The notes under the pieces: generated by a model
The model's input: the letters and a program-made list of their open reading frames with translations, nothing else
Databases searched by the model: none
Told to the model about the DNA's origin: nothing
Assembly: GCA_030867875.1 (NCBI GenBank)
Contig: JAOWCC010000936.1
Span: forward strand, 80,943,032 to 81,007,031
Length of the DNA stretch: 64,000 bases
Reading direction: 5' to 3'
From: Actinernus sp. WN-2022
Taxonomy: Eukaryota; Cnidaria; Anthozoa; Actiniaria; Actinernidae
Part shown: piece after piece, positions 1 to 11,588 of the stretch
Numbering within the stretch: the first letter of the stretch is position 1
Layout of the letters: every line of letters begins with the position of its first letter
Program-made: the position numbers and the translations under genes

Positions 1-530
1 TACATTCCAATTAGAAATACTAGAAATGCTGCCAAAGGTCCATTATTTAGCACTAAATTTTGCAACACTGAGACCTGTGCTTATTCCTTTTTTAACCGTG
101 TCATTCCACTCTGGAATGCTCTACCACTTGAGGCCAGATTATCTTATAAGTACAGTTCATTTAAAAATATTATTTCTCTTCATTATTTTGAACTTTTTAT
201 CAATAATTTTGACATTAACAATACATGTACCTGGGTATCCAGGTGCCGCTGCACCTCGTGCAGACTTATCAATGCCTCTCATTTGTAATTTCAATATTAA
301 TCCTGCTGTCTTTATTCATAATATTTTACAGTGTATATAGTTTTAAAACCATAGTTATATATTTAGTAAGTATTATTTTGTTATGTTCCAATTTATATTG
401 ATTTTACCTGGAGGACTTAATCCATAGGTGTTATCCACCTGTCTAGTCCATCCTCAACAGTATACTCATTGTTTAAATTAATGTATTATATTAATACTGT
501 TGGAAGCTTAATAAAAAAATAAAAAAATAA
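1..530 (+). mobile_element. 3' end of a non-LTR retrotransposon (LINE), cut by the window edge
   Basis: Frame 1 is open from base 1 to a TAA at 286-288 and contains SFFNRVIPLWNALPLEA, the conserved tail of CR1/L2/Jockey-type reverse transcriptase proteins. A 3' UTR of about 225 bp follows, ending in an A-rich tail (about 512-530). Only the last 95 codons are in the window. It is most likely a 5'-truncated or partial copy; its 5' part is off the window. Confidence 0.75.
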
Positions 531-1890
531 TGCTTTATATAAGATGGTGCATTTACGCACTTTAATGGTTCTGGATTTCGCGTGCTTTACGTCTACAACA
601 AACTTTGCACTCAATTAATGTCATTCGCAATTTTACAGGTTTGTCGTTACCAAAGTTTTCTTAATAAAGCGTGCGAAAGTTCATCAGTAAGCTTAAACCT
701 GTTCAGCTGCCTCCTACTATATACTATACTCGCTCGCGAGGTTTTGTTAATAGTTTTCCAATTACACAATTACACGGGATATAATAAGCACTGAATTATT
801 CGTGAACTTAGATGATATTCAAAATACCTACGAGAAAGAGGAGAGATTTTGCCATTTCCACGCCGCCGCCATGTGCTAAGAAAGCACGTCTAGCAAACTG
901 AACATTACCACGGGCGTAGCCAGCCATTTTCCGCTTTAAGCCCCGAAGGTACAAGCCAAACAAGTGCTGAAGGCGCGAGCTCCTAGAGGGGTCTGGGGAA
1001 ATTGTTGAAATTTTCAAGCTCTGAAACGCTATTTCCAGCGTTTTCGATGCAATATTCCTAGTCATAATTATATGTTGGGGGTCGATTAAATAGTGCAGTG
1101 GTAGCGTAATCGCCGTGCTCACGCAAGGGTTAGAGTTGAGTTTCTAATAAAAGTTATGCAAAAATATCGCTGCCACAGCAAAACAAAAAAAAAATGACCA
1201 AAATTCTTGTTAAGCCCGGGCTTAACTTAATTGAGTTACAGTAGAATCACGTTAACTCGTCACGCAATAACAATTCCGCTGGTTTGTTTTTTTAAACAGC
1301 AATTCTCGGTAAACTCTCGGTAACTTGCTCTTCTGTGTTTTTAATTACCTCCCCTTGTTGTTAACGGTTCTATACTGTATTCGCAACAGAATCTGTTTAG
1401 TGACAAAGCCATTCGGTTATTTATCTCGGTGAAGCAAGTTAGGTTCAGTAACCAACTGTAACCAGTTCCAGTTCGCGGTCAATTCCGACATTTTGAAAGG
1501 GGTGCAAACATGGCGCGAAATACAGTGTTTGTATAGGAATCCGGTGCCAAATAATTTCCATAAAATAGAATTTCTGAAATATTGACTGTCTGCAAACTTT
1601 ATAAGATACCAGGTAAAAGATGAACTGATAATATAATAAATACATATTATTAGGAGCATTATACTGCGACTCAATGTTTTCAGTTACAGATAACTATAAA
1701 AAAAATTACAACTATGTACATCAACTTGAGAATGTGGATAAATTATACATAAAATGGTCAATTACAGCAGGAAATGTCACTTAGGAAAATATTTTTTGAT
1801 AGTTTGGATTTGAATTGTTCTAATGAGTTAAGTTACCTAATGTGTTCTGAAAGTAAGTTCCAGAGCCTAGGAGCCACAACTGAAAACGCT
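531..1890. other. No supported gene
   Basis: AT-rich sequence with scattered short open frames lacking recognisable motifs. I see no convincing exon or repeat boundary here. Confidence 0.4.
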
Positions 1891-1944
1891 CTGTCACCAT
1901 AGTTACAAGTACGGGATCTGTAAGGACACGATTAGGCTGATATA

Positions 1945-2950
1945 ACTCCTAAGGCCTACGGCAAACGTCGAACTAGCCATAACTTAATTCAGTCGAACCT
2001 ATTAATTTTGAAATAGGCTCATGGATGGTACGACGTTTGCCGCAATAGAGATCGACCTATTCAATAGGTACGAGTCCAGCATGAGGTTCGAGTAGCCAAG
2101 TCGGGAATTACGACTCTGGTGCGACTTTACGGCAAACGTCGTTCTTAACACGAGCCGACCTAAATTCATAAATTATGTAAAATAATAAATAATGCAAATA
2201 GTATGGATTGTGCCAAAATCGTGAAAACAACATCTCCCAAACACTGAAGGTGGTACAAAGGCGATTTCGAAGGCGAAATGGCGGCCTATCGGAAGTGATT
2301 GCCGCATGACGCTCTGCCGGAAATGTGTAGTTTGTGCTTTAACATCACAAAATACATTTGCCTTAAATGCGAAATGCCCTTTTGTAATAAATGCTCAGTA
2401 TTCGAAATTAACGAAGACGTGTCTGGCTGTAATGCCGGCAGAAGCACTGGCTATTGCGAATGTAGCGATATAGCTCGCTTTGAAACGCTTCTACCCCGGG
2501 CTTCTACCATATGAAGTCAAACCATCCAGAATGTCGTTGAAAACTGCGGCATGATAGACTATCACAGAGGTTTCAATGTGTGAATCGCAACCGCTAGAAA
2601 CATGGCCAATAACGCCACTTGCAGTGACAACCATCGTCTCCTATACACGGCACCGAATGCTGTGTAGAACGCTATTCTTCTGTTTGTGTTTTGGACAATC
2701 ATTTTCCACAGAAAGTCCTTTCTTTAACATATTTGATCGGGCGCTGTATTTCGCCATATCACCAACCGCGGGCGAAAAGTGAAATGCGCCAGGACACGTG
2801 TTAGTTCCCGTGATTTAATTAGGCGCAAGTGAATTAATATCGACATAACGGTTCGACGTTTGCTGCCACGTCGGCCCTAAGTCGATCTTCTACCGAACCT
2901 ATTTTTTAATAGGATCGGCGCAACTTAAGTTCGACGTAGGTCTAAGAGTT
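1945..2950. repeat. Cluster of CGGCAAACGTCG motifs and CCTATT/AATAGG hairpins
   Basis: The 12-mer CGGCAAACGTCG occurs at about 1960 and 2131, inverted at about 2031, with a diverged copy near 2852. Between them short hairpins CCTATT...AATAGG recur (about 1997, 2054, 2900). This layout suggests the two ends of an old element or a structured repeat; I cannot assign a family. Confidence 0.4.
2299..2514 (+). pseudogene. Short Cys-rich zinc-binding ORF fragment, repeat-associated
   Basis: A 71-codon frame contains CSLCFNITKYICLKCEMPFC followed by NKC, i.e. three CxxC pairs typical of a small treble-clef or B-box-like zinc site, then an acidic stretch and AGRSTGYCEC. It lies inside the repeated-motif cluster 1945-2950, so it is probably the tail of a decayed transposon protein. 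No upstream coding sequence is evident. Function unknown. Confidence 0.35.
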
Positions 2951-3088
2951 CCGCGATATATGTAGGTGCTAGACCGTATAGAGCGCCCTCTCTCAAATAA
3001 ACCCCCCCTCGATTAAGCGTCCCGGCTTGTGCACGATATTCGAAATAAGCGCACCCCTCGATTTAATCCCCCTCCCTTCCCGGTACCA

Positions 3089-3278
3089 TACGGTACAGTA
3101 AAAGATTAACAGAAGATGATAATATCCAAATCGTCATCATCTTCATCGTCCTCACTAATTAGGTGACGAAAAGAAATTTATCACCAAAATAACTTTAGTT
3201 ATACGTATAGGGACATGCCGTAACTTTTCAATAAAACGCAAGTAATGTCATCTTCTGTTAATCTTTTACTGTACCGTA
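3089..3278. mobile_element. 190-bp MITE with 31-bp perfect terminal inverted repeats
   Basis: The sequence 3089-3119 (TACGGTACAGTAAAAGATTA...) is exactly the reverse complement of 3248-3278. The interior is about 128 bp and non-coding. The size and long perfect arms point to a recently active non-autonomous DNA transposon. No target duplication beyond a possible TA is clear. Confidence 0.7.
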
Positions 3279-4144
3279 GTGACTGAATACCATACCGTTA
3301 TACTGAACGTACCTGAAGTAGTTACCGTATTGCAGCAATCCAGACTGAAAACGTTACTGTTTATAATGGTTTATAACTTCAATTGTTTTCATTTCAAATA
3401 CTTGTTATCGCGCAACGAAAATATTTCCGAGTTCAAATCACGTCATGTGGTGCCTTGCTACACCAAGAAACCCCCAAGTGTTTGGTTAATTCCAATTCCT
3501 TCGAAATGTCGTCTAAAATGTACATATTCGTTTCGCCCCTTCTCTCATCATATGAACAATAACGTCATCTGTAGGCGAGGTTATACCAGCGATATTATGA
3601 GCCCATTTGATTGCGTAGAAAACGGAATCTACAGAATGATTACTAATGCATTACACCGAAGTGCTGTCACAAAATTAAGAATTTCAGCACACAAGTTACC
3701 AGTTGAAACCGGGCGTTATAAAAAAATAGATTACGTTTCTCGTGTATGTCCTCTGTGTACATGCAATAAGGTCGGTGATGAATTTCACTTTTTGTTTGAC
3801 TGCAAGCATTCTAATTTTCTTGAGTTAAAAGAAAATTTCCTTAGAACCATTCTTGCTGTTAATGCTAATTTCCGTTTTTTCAATGATAAATCGTTGTTCT
3901 TGTATTTATTGACTATGAAGGACAAATCAGTAAATAGAATTTTTGCAAACTATTGTTATAACGTCCTAGAGCAAGCAAACAGGTTAATTGACTGTTAATT
4001 AGATTACAAATAGGTCCAGTCTTGTGTATTATGTATCCTATTGTAATTACTATTATGTAACCATATTTTATTCATTCTCTAATATTAGCTGATGTACCTT
4101 TTTTGGTATAAAGTTTAATAAAATTATTATTATTATTATTATTA
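3279..4144 (+). mobile_element. 3' end of a non-LTR retrotransposon with (TTA)n tail
   Basis: A 239-codon frame (3279-3998) ends with the post-RT region of LINE-type proteins: KLRISAHKLPVETGRYKKID, then VCPLCTCNKVGDEFHFLFDC (a CxxC...HxxxxC zinc-binding site). The 3' UTR ends in AATAAAATTATTATTATT at about 4116-4143, a microsatellite tail common in such elements. The N-terminal 90 codons show no RT motifs, so the element is 5'-truncated. It abuts, and probably cut into, the DIRS-like element that begins at 4145. Confidence 0.6.
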
Positions 4145-4295
4145 AATGCTGTAAATACAATGATATATGAATTGCTCGAGCTGGGAAATAACAGAGGCTC
4201 GGATGATCTTTGGTAAACTTCTTCCATCTCCTCAAACTTCTAAGGTATGCAGTAACGGTACCCGAAGCTCTGGATTCTAGGACTGTGTCTTTCAT
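4140..4295 (-). pseudogene. Tyrosine recombinase N-terminal (core-binding) domain fragment
   Basis: The minus frame reads ESRASGTVTAYLRSLRRWKK, then FPARAIHISLYLQHL, the SAM-like core-binding domain found at the start of DIRS-group tyrosine recombinases. The catalytic domain with the R-H-R-Y residues is missing because the sequence stops at the junction with the (TTA)n tail of the neighbouring LINE-like element. Confidence 0.6.
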
Positions 4296-4548
4296 TCTTT
4301 CTGCTAGAGATTGTAACTCCTCATCACTAGACTTTGAGAGCCCTTCCCAGAAACCCTCTTTCAGATATATCTGTAAGTGAAAACAAGACAGAACTAAATA
4401 TTGAAAATTTTAAACTTGTTTTATTATAACAGTTATTTATGAATGATAATTAAATTGTACAAATATTAAACGCCTGTTCAGTTTTCATTCTTAATTACAT
4501 AACATATTACAGTCACTGAGCTCTTGTTTGTGCTCGGCCAGAGAGTAC

Positions 4549-4750
4549 AATAGACTCACGGTTGAACAAGCTCGTATCTCAATTACAATAGACTCTCAGT
4601 TAAACAAACTCAAGTCTTTAGTACCATAGACTCTCAGTTACACAAACTCATGTCTTGAGTACAATAGACTCTCAGTTACACAAACTCATGTCTTGAGTAC
4701 AATAGACTCTCAGTTACACAAACTCATGTCTTGAGTACAATAGACTCTTC
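4549..4750. repeat. 38-bp tandem repeat, about 5 copies
   Basis: Unit around TAGACTCTCAGTTACACAAA, with the last three copies nearly identical and earlier ones diverged. It lies inside the DIRS-like element between the recombinase fragment and the RNase H region. Confidence 0.85.
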
Positions 4751-4961
4751 GTGATTTAATATACTGGTAACAATGTTCATTGTTTCTGTAAATTTCTAAG
4801 ACCGATATTCTATTCAGTCAATACAAAATTAACGCTAAACCAGAGTACCAATAGACTAACTATCTGTCAATATTGCATCATTCATGTGAATAATGTCACG
4901 TTCAGAATATTTCACTGACTGCACATATTACATACTCCTAGAACACTAGTGCAGAAACCTT

Positions 4962-6125
4962 TCATGCATTAGTGCGTGGTTTCACCGTGAATGAAATTCT
5001 GAGTGCAATCATCCGAAAACTATTATTTCGTCTGCCAAACAAAGTGTTTTTAGCTTTGCCCCGAACAATAATACTATCATTGTTATCGAGAAACTTCCAG
5101 TCGCGAATTGATCCATCCCAGTGGACACCATCTGGGCAAAGTTTTAACCAGAACGCTGCTGATTTCCAAAAGGGAACTATTAATGTGCCTTTCGAAGTAC
5201 AAGTTCTTAAATGGCTCAAAACTTTGGAAATGAGAACTGGCGATGGAAATAGCCAGTTGTTCTCCAAACCCCAATCTTCTGTGAACGCATCTACACCTTC
5301 TGTGCAAGGTGGAAACAATCTAGAATTAAATCGTGGAACTTTGTTATTATAACAGGAAAAAAGATAGTCTATAGTGCGAGGCCCCCAAAGTGAATCTAAT
5401 TCAGCAAAGACATATAGTCGTCAAAATCAATAATCTTACTTAACACATCTGCTTCGCAATTGAATTCTCTCGGAATCCACTTGATTTCAAGTTAAATATT
5501 GAGATTACAACAGTAGTAAAATAATTCTAAAACTATACATTGTAGCTCAGGAATTTTACTTCCATGATCAACAATATACGCAACATTCTTATTGTCAGTA
5601 AACCAAGCGACAATGTTGTTTTAAGTCTGATTCAAAAGTCTTATTGCTAGCAATACTGCGGTAATCTCTCTCCAAGTAGAACTTCTTCTTTTCCTCATCC
5701 GACCAATTCTGGTGGAATACTTTGCCATTTATGACAATGTAAGCTTCACACGCAACATCAGAGGCATCTCAATATACAACTGTGGAAGGAATCCATTTAC
5801 TTGACCAAAGTAGTTTACAATTCAAATATGGAACATTATTTTGCCAAAATAATAACTCTGAAATAGTGTCTGCATCCAGTGTTGAATAATCGCCCCATGA
5901 ATTACACTTATTTATTAAGTTATAAGCTGACCTAGTCATTATACGAGCAACATTTCCAACTGCAATTTGCAATGAAATTATTTGGCGTACCACAGAGGCT
6001 AGCTCCTTCACATGTACGAGTTCTGAACTCTTCTTAAACAAGGCTGTAACTGAACTCATTAGCTTACAAATTCGTCTATTTGTAGCACAAATGGAGGCAG
6101 ACTTGGTATTAATCACGTAACCCAA
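4962..6125 (-). pseudogene. DIRS-like RT connector and RNase H region, broken
   Basis: The frame 6125-5769 (MGYVINTKSASICATNRRIC...) is the thumb/connection part. After a stretch full of stops, the frame around 5385-4962 shows WGPRTIDYLF, FNSRLFPPCTEGVDAFTEDW, ENNWLFPSPVLISKVL and KGTLIVPFWKSAAFW, the conserved block between RNase H and recombinase in DIRS-group polyproteins. Confidence 0.65.
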
Positions 6126-6179
6126 CCAAACAATTTCTTGAGTAGGTTCCCAGTGGGATTTGACCTCATTTATATAAAC

Positions 6180-6716
6180 CCAGATTTCAATAAATCTGCA
6201 TGAGTAATGAGGCTATAACGAGATGCTTCAACATAGCTCTAACCCGCGCCCAAACCATCATCTAAATAGACTGCAATTGGAATGCCTCGAGAACGCCAAG
6301 AAGTCACTAATGGCTTCAATAATTTAGTGAATACAAAAGGGGCGCATGATAATCCAAAAGGTAGAACACAGAATTGATAATATTTGGTGCCTTGACCAAA
6401 ATTCCAGGAAAAAGCTAAGAATGTTCTATGTTCTGGATATATTTCAACATGATGATATGCAGACTTGAGATCAAACTTAAACAAATAGTATTCTTTGTCG
6501 ATAAGATCTATGATTGTATTGATGTCTTCACATTTAAATTTCTGCTTATACATATTTTTGTTAACATGTCTAAGATCAATAATTAGACGTTTCTTTTCAT
6601 TAGATTGGATAGAAAACGGACAACGGGTTAACTATATCTGGTCGCTGCTTGATCTCTTCTATACAATTGAGAAATAAGTTCATTAATAGCTTCATTGACA
6701 AATGATGCATACTTAA
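6180..6716 (-). pseudogene. DIRS-like reverse transcriptase, broken
   Basis: The best frame (6553-6239) contains LFKFDLKSAYHHVEIYPEHR, TFLAFSW, LPFGLSCAPFVFTKLLKPL and the catalytic IAVYLDDG (YxDD box). Upstream (6716-6553) the homologous residues RLIIDLRHVNKNMYKQKFKC are recoverable only across frameshifts and a stop. The foldback element at 6717-8700 lies directly before this segment and separates it from the gag region, joined by a duplicated TTAA. Confidence 0.75.
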
Positions 6717-8700
6717 GGTGGCTCGCCTGGATTTTCCAGGGACGCACCATATCCACTTTGAACGGCTGCTACTCCACTGTCAGAGCACGGTCGGGCTAGC
6801 CACTTCACCCATTTACTAGAAATAGAATAAACTTTCCAAAAATGTAGGTTTGTTTGACATCGGTGTTACCATAGCAACACAGCGTTGACGTCATGTGTTT
6901 TACATATCAGCAATTTTCTCGAAATCTAGACCTAAACTTTTAAAACGACCTAGTGTTCCTTGTAGTCTAAATGTAGGCCTTCAAGACTGCAAAGTTTAAA
7001 AAAATTGTATGAGAGCGTTTTCGAAAAAAAATGGGTTGAATATTTTCATTCAAAAAATAAACAGTTCGCCTTACTTCCTGTTTAGTCGTCGAGAACTGTG
7101 TTCACCGGACCGATTCAAACGCTGTTTTTAGCATATTTCATACCTGTGGCATAGGACTACTTCCCATGAAAATTTCATTCCATTTGCTTTATTCGATTTC
7201 TGTTTATGGAATAATAAGTAATGTAATAAATATGCTCATTTTACTCAAAATAGTAACGTATTTGCTAAGGAAGCTGTAATTCGAAAACTAGTCGATAAAT
7301 ATTTTTTTAAATCCATTCACCTGAAATTCAACATGTACTACCCTTGCCCTGTAAATTTCAAGAGCATTGAATCATTTTAAAGGCGCGAAATAAAAACAAA
7401 AACATAGGGAACTTTTAGATTCACCCACGCAAGCTTCATTGCTGTATCATTTTGTTTATAGCTTGTGTCTTTCCGAAATTTCTCTTTTGTCTAGATTCTA
7501 CATACTTGTGTGCTTTTGAACTAACAAGTTTACCATGCACGCATGCTACGCTTCGCTACCGCCGGAACGCTCGTGCAAATTCTGTTCTTAGGACAATGAC
7601 ATGCAAATTAGTTAAACCATGAAGCTTGGCAGTGCGGGATGATAATGTTGAATAAGTGTGTTTTTAGTAACCAGATCGGGAAAAAGTGCCCGTGACGTCT
7701 AGACCACATTTTCTAAATATAAATTAAAAACGAGATTTTGTATTAGTGATATTATAAAACCTTTTGTAAATAAATATTATAAGTTATATTATAACAGCGT
7801 TACAACTGGCAGCGTGACTATTGTACTAAAAACAGAATTTGCACGAGCGTTCCGGCATTAGCGAAGTGTAGCAAGCGTGCATGGTAAACTTGTTAGTTCA
7901 AAAGCACACAAGTATGTAGAATCTAGACAAAAGAGAAATTTCGGAAAGACACAAGCTATAAACAAAATGATACAGCAATGAAGCTTGCGTGGATGAATGT
8001 AAAAGTTCCCTGTGTTTTTATTTTTATTTCGCGCCCTTAAAATGATTCAATGCTCTTGAAATTTACAGGGCAAGGGTAGTACATGTTGAATTTAAGGTGA
8101 AAAGATTTAAAAAAAAATTTATCGACTAGTTTTCGAATTACAGCTTCCTTAGCAAATACATTACTATTCTGAGTAAAATGAACATATTTATTACATTACT
8201 TATTATTCCATAAACCGGAATCGAATAAAGCAAATGGAATGAAATTTTCATGGCAAGTAGTCCTATGTCACAGGTATGAAATATGCTAAAAACAGCGTTT
8301 GAATCGGTCCGGAACACACAGTTCTCGACGACTAAACAGGAAGTAAGGCGAATTGTTTATTTTTTGAATGAAAATATTCAACCCATTTTTTTTCGAAAAC
8401 GCTCTCATACAATTTTTTTAAGCTTTGCAGTCTTGAAGGCCTACATTTAGACTACAAGGGACACTAGGTCGTTTTAAAAGTTTAGGTCTAGATTTCAAGA
8501 AAATTGCTGATATGTAAAACACATGACGTCAACGCTGTGTTGCTATGGTAACACCGATGTCAAACAAACCTACATTTTTGGAAAGTTTATTCTATTTCTA
8601 GTAAATGGGTGAAGTGGCTAGCCCGACCGTGCTCTGACAGTGGAGTAGCAGCCGTTCAAAGTGGATATGGTGCGTCCCTGGAAAATCCAGGCGAGCCACC
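6717..8700. mobile_element. 1,984-bp foldback element with TTAA target duplication
   Basis: Begins GGTGGCTCGCCTGGATTTTC and ends with the reverse complement. TTAA stands on both sides (6713-6716 and 8701-8704). The two arms are inverted copies of each other over roughly 870 bp each (to about 7590 and from about 7830), leaving a 240-bp AT-rich centre. No coding frame is seen. Removal restores an uninterrupted DIRS-like codon string around the TTAA. TTAA duplication is the hallmark of piggyBac-like transposition. Confidence 0.9.
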
Positions 8701-8989
8701 TTAAGTGCTGAAGCATTGTTTTTACCCAAGAATGGACTGGGAGTTTGAATGAAAGGAATTTTGTATCCGCTTTCAATGATTTCAGTTATGAACTTTGAAG
8801 AGCCTGTGGATTTCCAAACTGATCCTAAGAATTTCCTTAATCTACCCCTAATAGTTGTGGTATTCTGACCAACCTTGTCAGAAGAGAATTCAAAACTTTC
8901 TGGACCACTTGGGAGGAACTCAGATTCAAAATTATCTGCATTATCTACAATATAATTGGAAGCTACTACACCTTCATATAGTCAATTTG

Positions 8990-9606
8990 AAGACTTGACT
9001 GAACTTGTAGAACACTCGCTTCTCCAATGACCAGCTCTACCACAGGTAAAACAGTTTCCTGGCCTCATAGAGGGTGCTTTGCTCGTTGTTGCTGTCAAAT
9101 CTGGCCGATTTTGTATCACCTGAATACTGAGGATTTCTGTTGTTTGAAGATTGTGGGCTGTCGACTCTTACACGCCTTTGGAAATTAGAAGGCTTCTTTG
9201 AGGCCTCTTTGCGTAGGGCTTTAGCACGTTGGTCAGACTTATAAATCCTCTTCTCGTCATCCGAATCTTCTGCTAGTTCATGCTTCTTGTACTCAATAAC
9301 AGTAGCCCATCCGTACTCAGATTTATCTGCCAATAGAATATGTTTTTGCCGTTCTTAGAGTAACTCCTCGCCTTTTTTGATCTCTTCCAACCCATCTTCT
9401 GTTGAGTTGTTCTTGATATGTTTCTTGGCATCAGTAAACGAATCAATGACCTTGGAATTGAATTTATATTGATCTTCGTTGGCTTTCTTTTTGAATTTTC
9501 GCGGTTCATCATATTTTAGCTTCTTTATCTCTTTTAACTGCGTATCGGCTGCTTCCGAGGACGCTCTCTTAATTTGCTGAATTGAATTCTCCATCATGAC
9601 TTGCAT
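8990..9606 (-). pseudogene. DIRS-like gag with CCHC zinc knuckle, frameshifted
   Basis: The frame 9606-9355 holds KKLKYDEPRKFKKKANEDQY and NSTEDGLEEIKKGEELL; the frame 9333-9037 continues with [20 protein letters not shown] and [20 protein letters not shown]. This is the charged coiled-coil-like protein that precedes RT in cnidarian-type DIRS elements. A third frame (about 9060-9010) gives [14 protein letters not shown], a CX2CX4HX4C knuckle. At least two frameshifts separate the parts. Nucleic-acid binding by the knuckle is known for the family. Confidence 0.65.
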
Positions 9607-9916
9607 GGAGGCTAGAAGAGATTGGTTATTCCTGCTTATTTGCTATTGAATAAGAGACGACACATCAGAAGTAGGTTCCCCCATCGTGAAAACTCGACAA
9701 ACGTCGAATAAGCGTTCTACTGGGAGCTGGCGAGAGTGCTTTTCACATGCTATATTACACTATATATAGTCACTCCCTTGACACACTGCTTCATCCTCAC
9801 GTGCTACTCACGTGCCGTCAAAATAAACATTTCTGCCTTTATCATTACATTCCGACGGCAGAAATGTATGATATCCGAAAAGTGCACAGTTCCCTCGAGC
9901 TTTATTCATTATCACC

Positions 9917-10261
9917 TTCGAAGCATTATTCTTCATGGCGCCTTTCTTATCACAACATTGATTTATAGAGAATATGCACAGTATGTGAGTTGTTAGTAAA
10001 GAACAAAAGTAATTTTAGTCAACATGTTAAGTATTTATTCAAATTATTGCAAAGTCGAATTAATTAGATGACGTCTACCCAGGAATCAACCTAGGCTTTT
10101 ACTTACACGGTCGTGGGTCAGGAAAGGTCACATTTTCTCGATTTCAAACAAGCACAGAACATAGAGTATTCTCTGTAAACCAAAACTTTCTTCACAGAAC
10201 TACTCAAAACTTGATGTAGAATCGATATTTTGGTTTAAAAAAAATAGACGTTAGGCGCACT
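9917..10261. mobile_element. Half copy of a TTAA-type MITE (AGTGC family)
   Basis: Matches the centre and one arm of the full element at 46993-47538, including the stretches near ACCCAGGAATCAACC and ACAGAGAATACTCTRTG-like sequence. It ends in ...GCGCACT followed by TTAA (10262-10265). The other arm is missing, so it is a broken copy. Confidence 0.75.
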
Positions 10262-10269
10262 TTAAAGTA

Positions 10270-11425
10270 CTAACAGCTGGTCGGTGAATACTGACAAAGG
10301 ATTACTTAATGGGGTAATATTCATCGACCTCAAAAAAGCTTTCGATACCATTGATCATCCCATTTTATTGCTTAAGCTTTCAAGCTAATGCGAACTCCTT
10401 AGCGTGGTTTGAGTCGTACCTAAACAATCGTAACCAAAGGTGCAATTAGTGTTAATGGCCACCTATCATGTGCGAATCAAATTACTTGTGGAGTTCCTCA
10501 CTGTTCCATTCTAGGTCCTTTACTCTTTTTGATAAACATCAACGAAATCAAATCACTGTGTATTTATATATGACAAATTGTCGTGGAAAAATCACATTGA
10601 AAAAAAAGATAGACAATTTATATCCCAAGGCATTGCTGTAAAGATCTATAATGCGCTAATTCAGCCGCATTTCGATGATTGCAGCAGTTTTGGATGGCAT
10701 AAGTGGCCAATAGACCATTTTCTCAGGTATGCGCACGCAATATTGGCCCGCCAAATCGCTTTTTGAACAATAGCCGCTAATTTTTGAACAATAGCCGATA
10801 ATTTGAATAACAAAGGCTGACGCATCAGAACGAGGCTAACAAAACCTAACGAAACTCATGGCCCGCCAAGAAATACTTCATGTAGGCAGCTTGGATTTAG
10901 TATTGGTTGAAATAATAGGGAGGGTTATAGGAAACCACTTCGTGATTGCCCACGTGAAGTATTTACCGGCCCGTCAAACCTGTTGCGTGCGCATACTTGA
11001 GAAAATGGTCTATTGCACGATAAAATCCAAAAACTCCAAAACCGGGCAATCAGAGTCATTTTGAAATCCAGTTATGACACAAGTTCATGTCATCTTCTTG
11101 ACACACTAGGGTGGGACAATTCAATAATTACACGAAAAAGGTATAGGCTATAGTGATGTTCATTCAAAACTATTCATAAACTCACTCCCGTGTATCTACG
11201 AGACTTATTCCTCGAACGTAGCACTAATTACAGTCTAAAACAAACAAACTCGAGCTGTTAAAACCAAGGACCGATTACCCAAAACGCAGCTTTTGTTATA
11301 GTGGTGCCGTTCTTTGGAACAATCTTCCAGAACAGCAAGAGTGTGGAACTCCCTGGGGGTCTACAAGAACAAACTAAAATGGCATTGTTCTTCATTGGGC
11401 TCCCACACGGCTCATGCAAAACTAG
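10270..11425 (+). pseudogene. Decayed LINE reverse transcriptase (CR1/L2-like)
   Basis: Frameshifted remnants in order: GVIFIDLKKAFDTIDHPILL (RT palm), AWFESYLNNRNQRC, CGVPHCSILGPLLFLININ, SWKNHIEKK, GIAVKIYNALIQPHFDDCSS, LQNRAIRVILKSSYDTSS, TPVYLRDLFLERSTNYSL and a final VLWNNLP-like motif. Multiple stops and shifts. A MITE (10708-11015) interrupts it. The FADD catalytic region appears deleted. Confidence 0.75.
10708..11015. mobile_element. 308-bp MITE inside the decayed LINE
   Basis: Terminal repeats: CAATAGACCATTTTCTCAGG at the left, the near-perfect reverse complement ending ...GAAAATGGTCTATTG at 11015, about 33 bp long. Inner short repeats GGCCCGCCAA recur. The flanking LINE codons continue on both sides. 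Confidence 0.75.
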
Positions 11426-11446
11426 TACATACCTTATTATTATAAG

Positions 11447-11588
11447 TTATACCATGGCATTTCGGGGTATTAGTGATTTAAACTGCCCCCCTCGAGCCTA
11501 CGGAAGATCGGTAGAGGGACTTTTACAAATCTTCCCGAGGCTCGAGAGGCAATTTAAATCACAAATACCCCGAAATGCCATGGTATAA
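11447..11588. mobile_element. 142-bp palindromic MITE
   Basis: Starts TTATACCATGGCATTTCGGG and ends with its reverse complement; arms about 36 bp, separated by about 70 bp that includes an inner CTCGAGCCT/AGGCTCGAG pair. Confidence 0.75.

Larger units (their letters stand above)
4145..9720 (-). mobile_element. Degenerate DIRS-like (tyrosine recombinase) retrotransposon
   Basis: Reading the minus strand from about 9700 to 4145 gives gag, CCHC knuckle, reverse transcriptase, RNase H/connector and a tyrosine recombinase N-terminal domain in that order, the arrangement of DIRS/Ngaro-group elements. Several frameshifts and stops make it dead. It is split between codons of the RT region by a foldback element (6717-8700). 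Its recombinase end is cut off at 4144, where the tail of a plus-strand LINE-like element begins. Terminal repeats are not resolved. Confidence 0.75.

Noticed and set aside
808..1122. 104-codon minus-strand frame
   Set aside because: No recognisable motif and no supporting splice or promoter signals.
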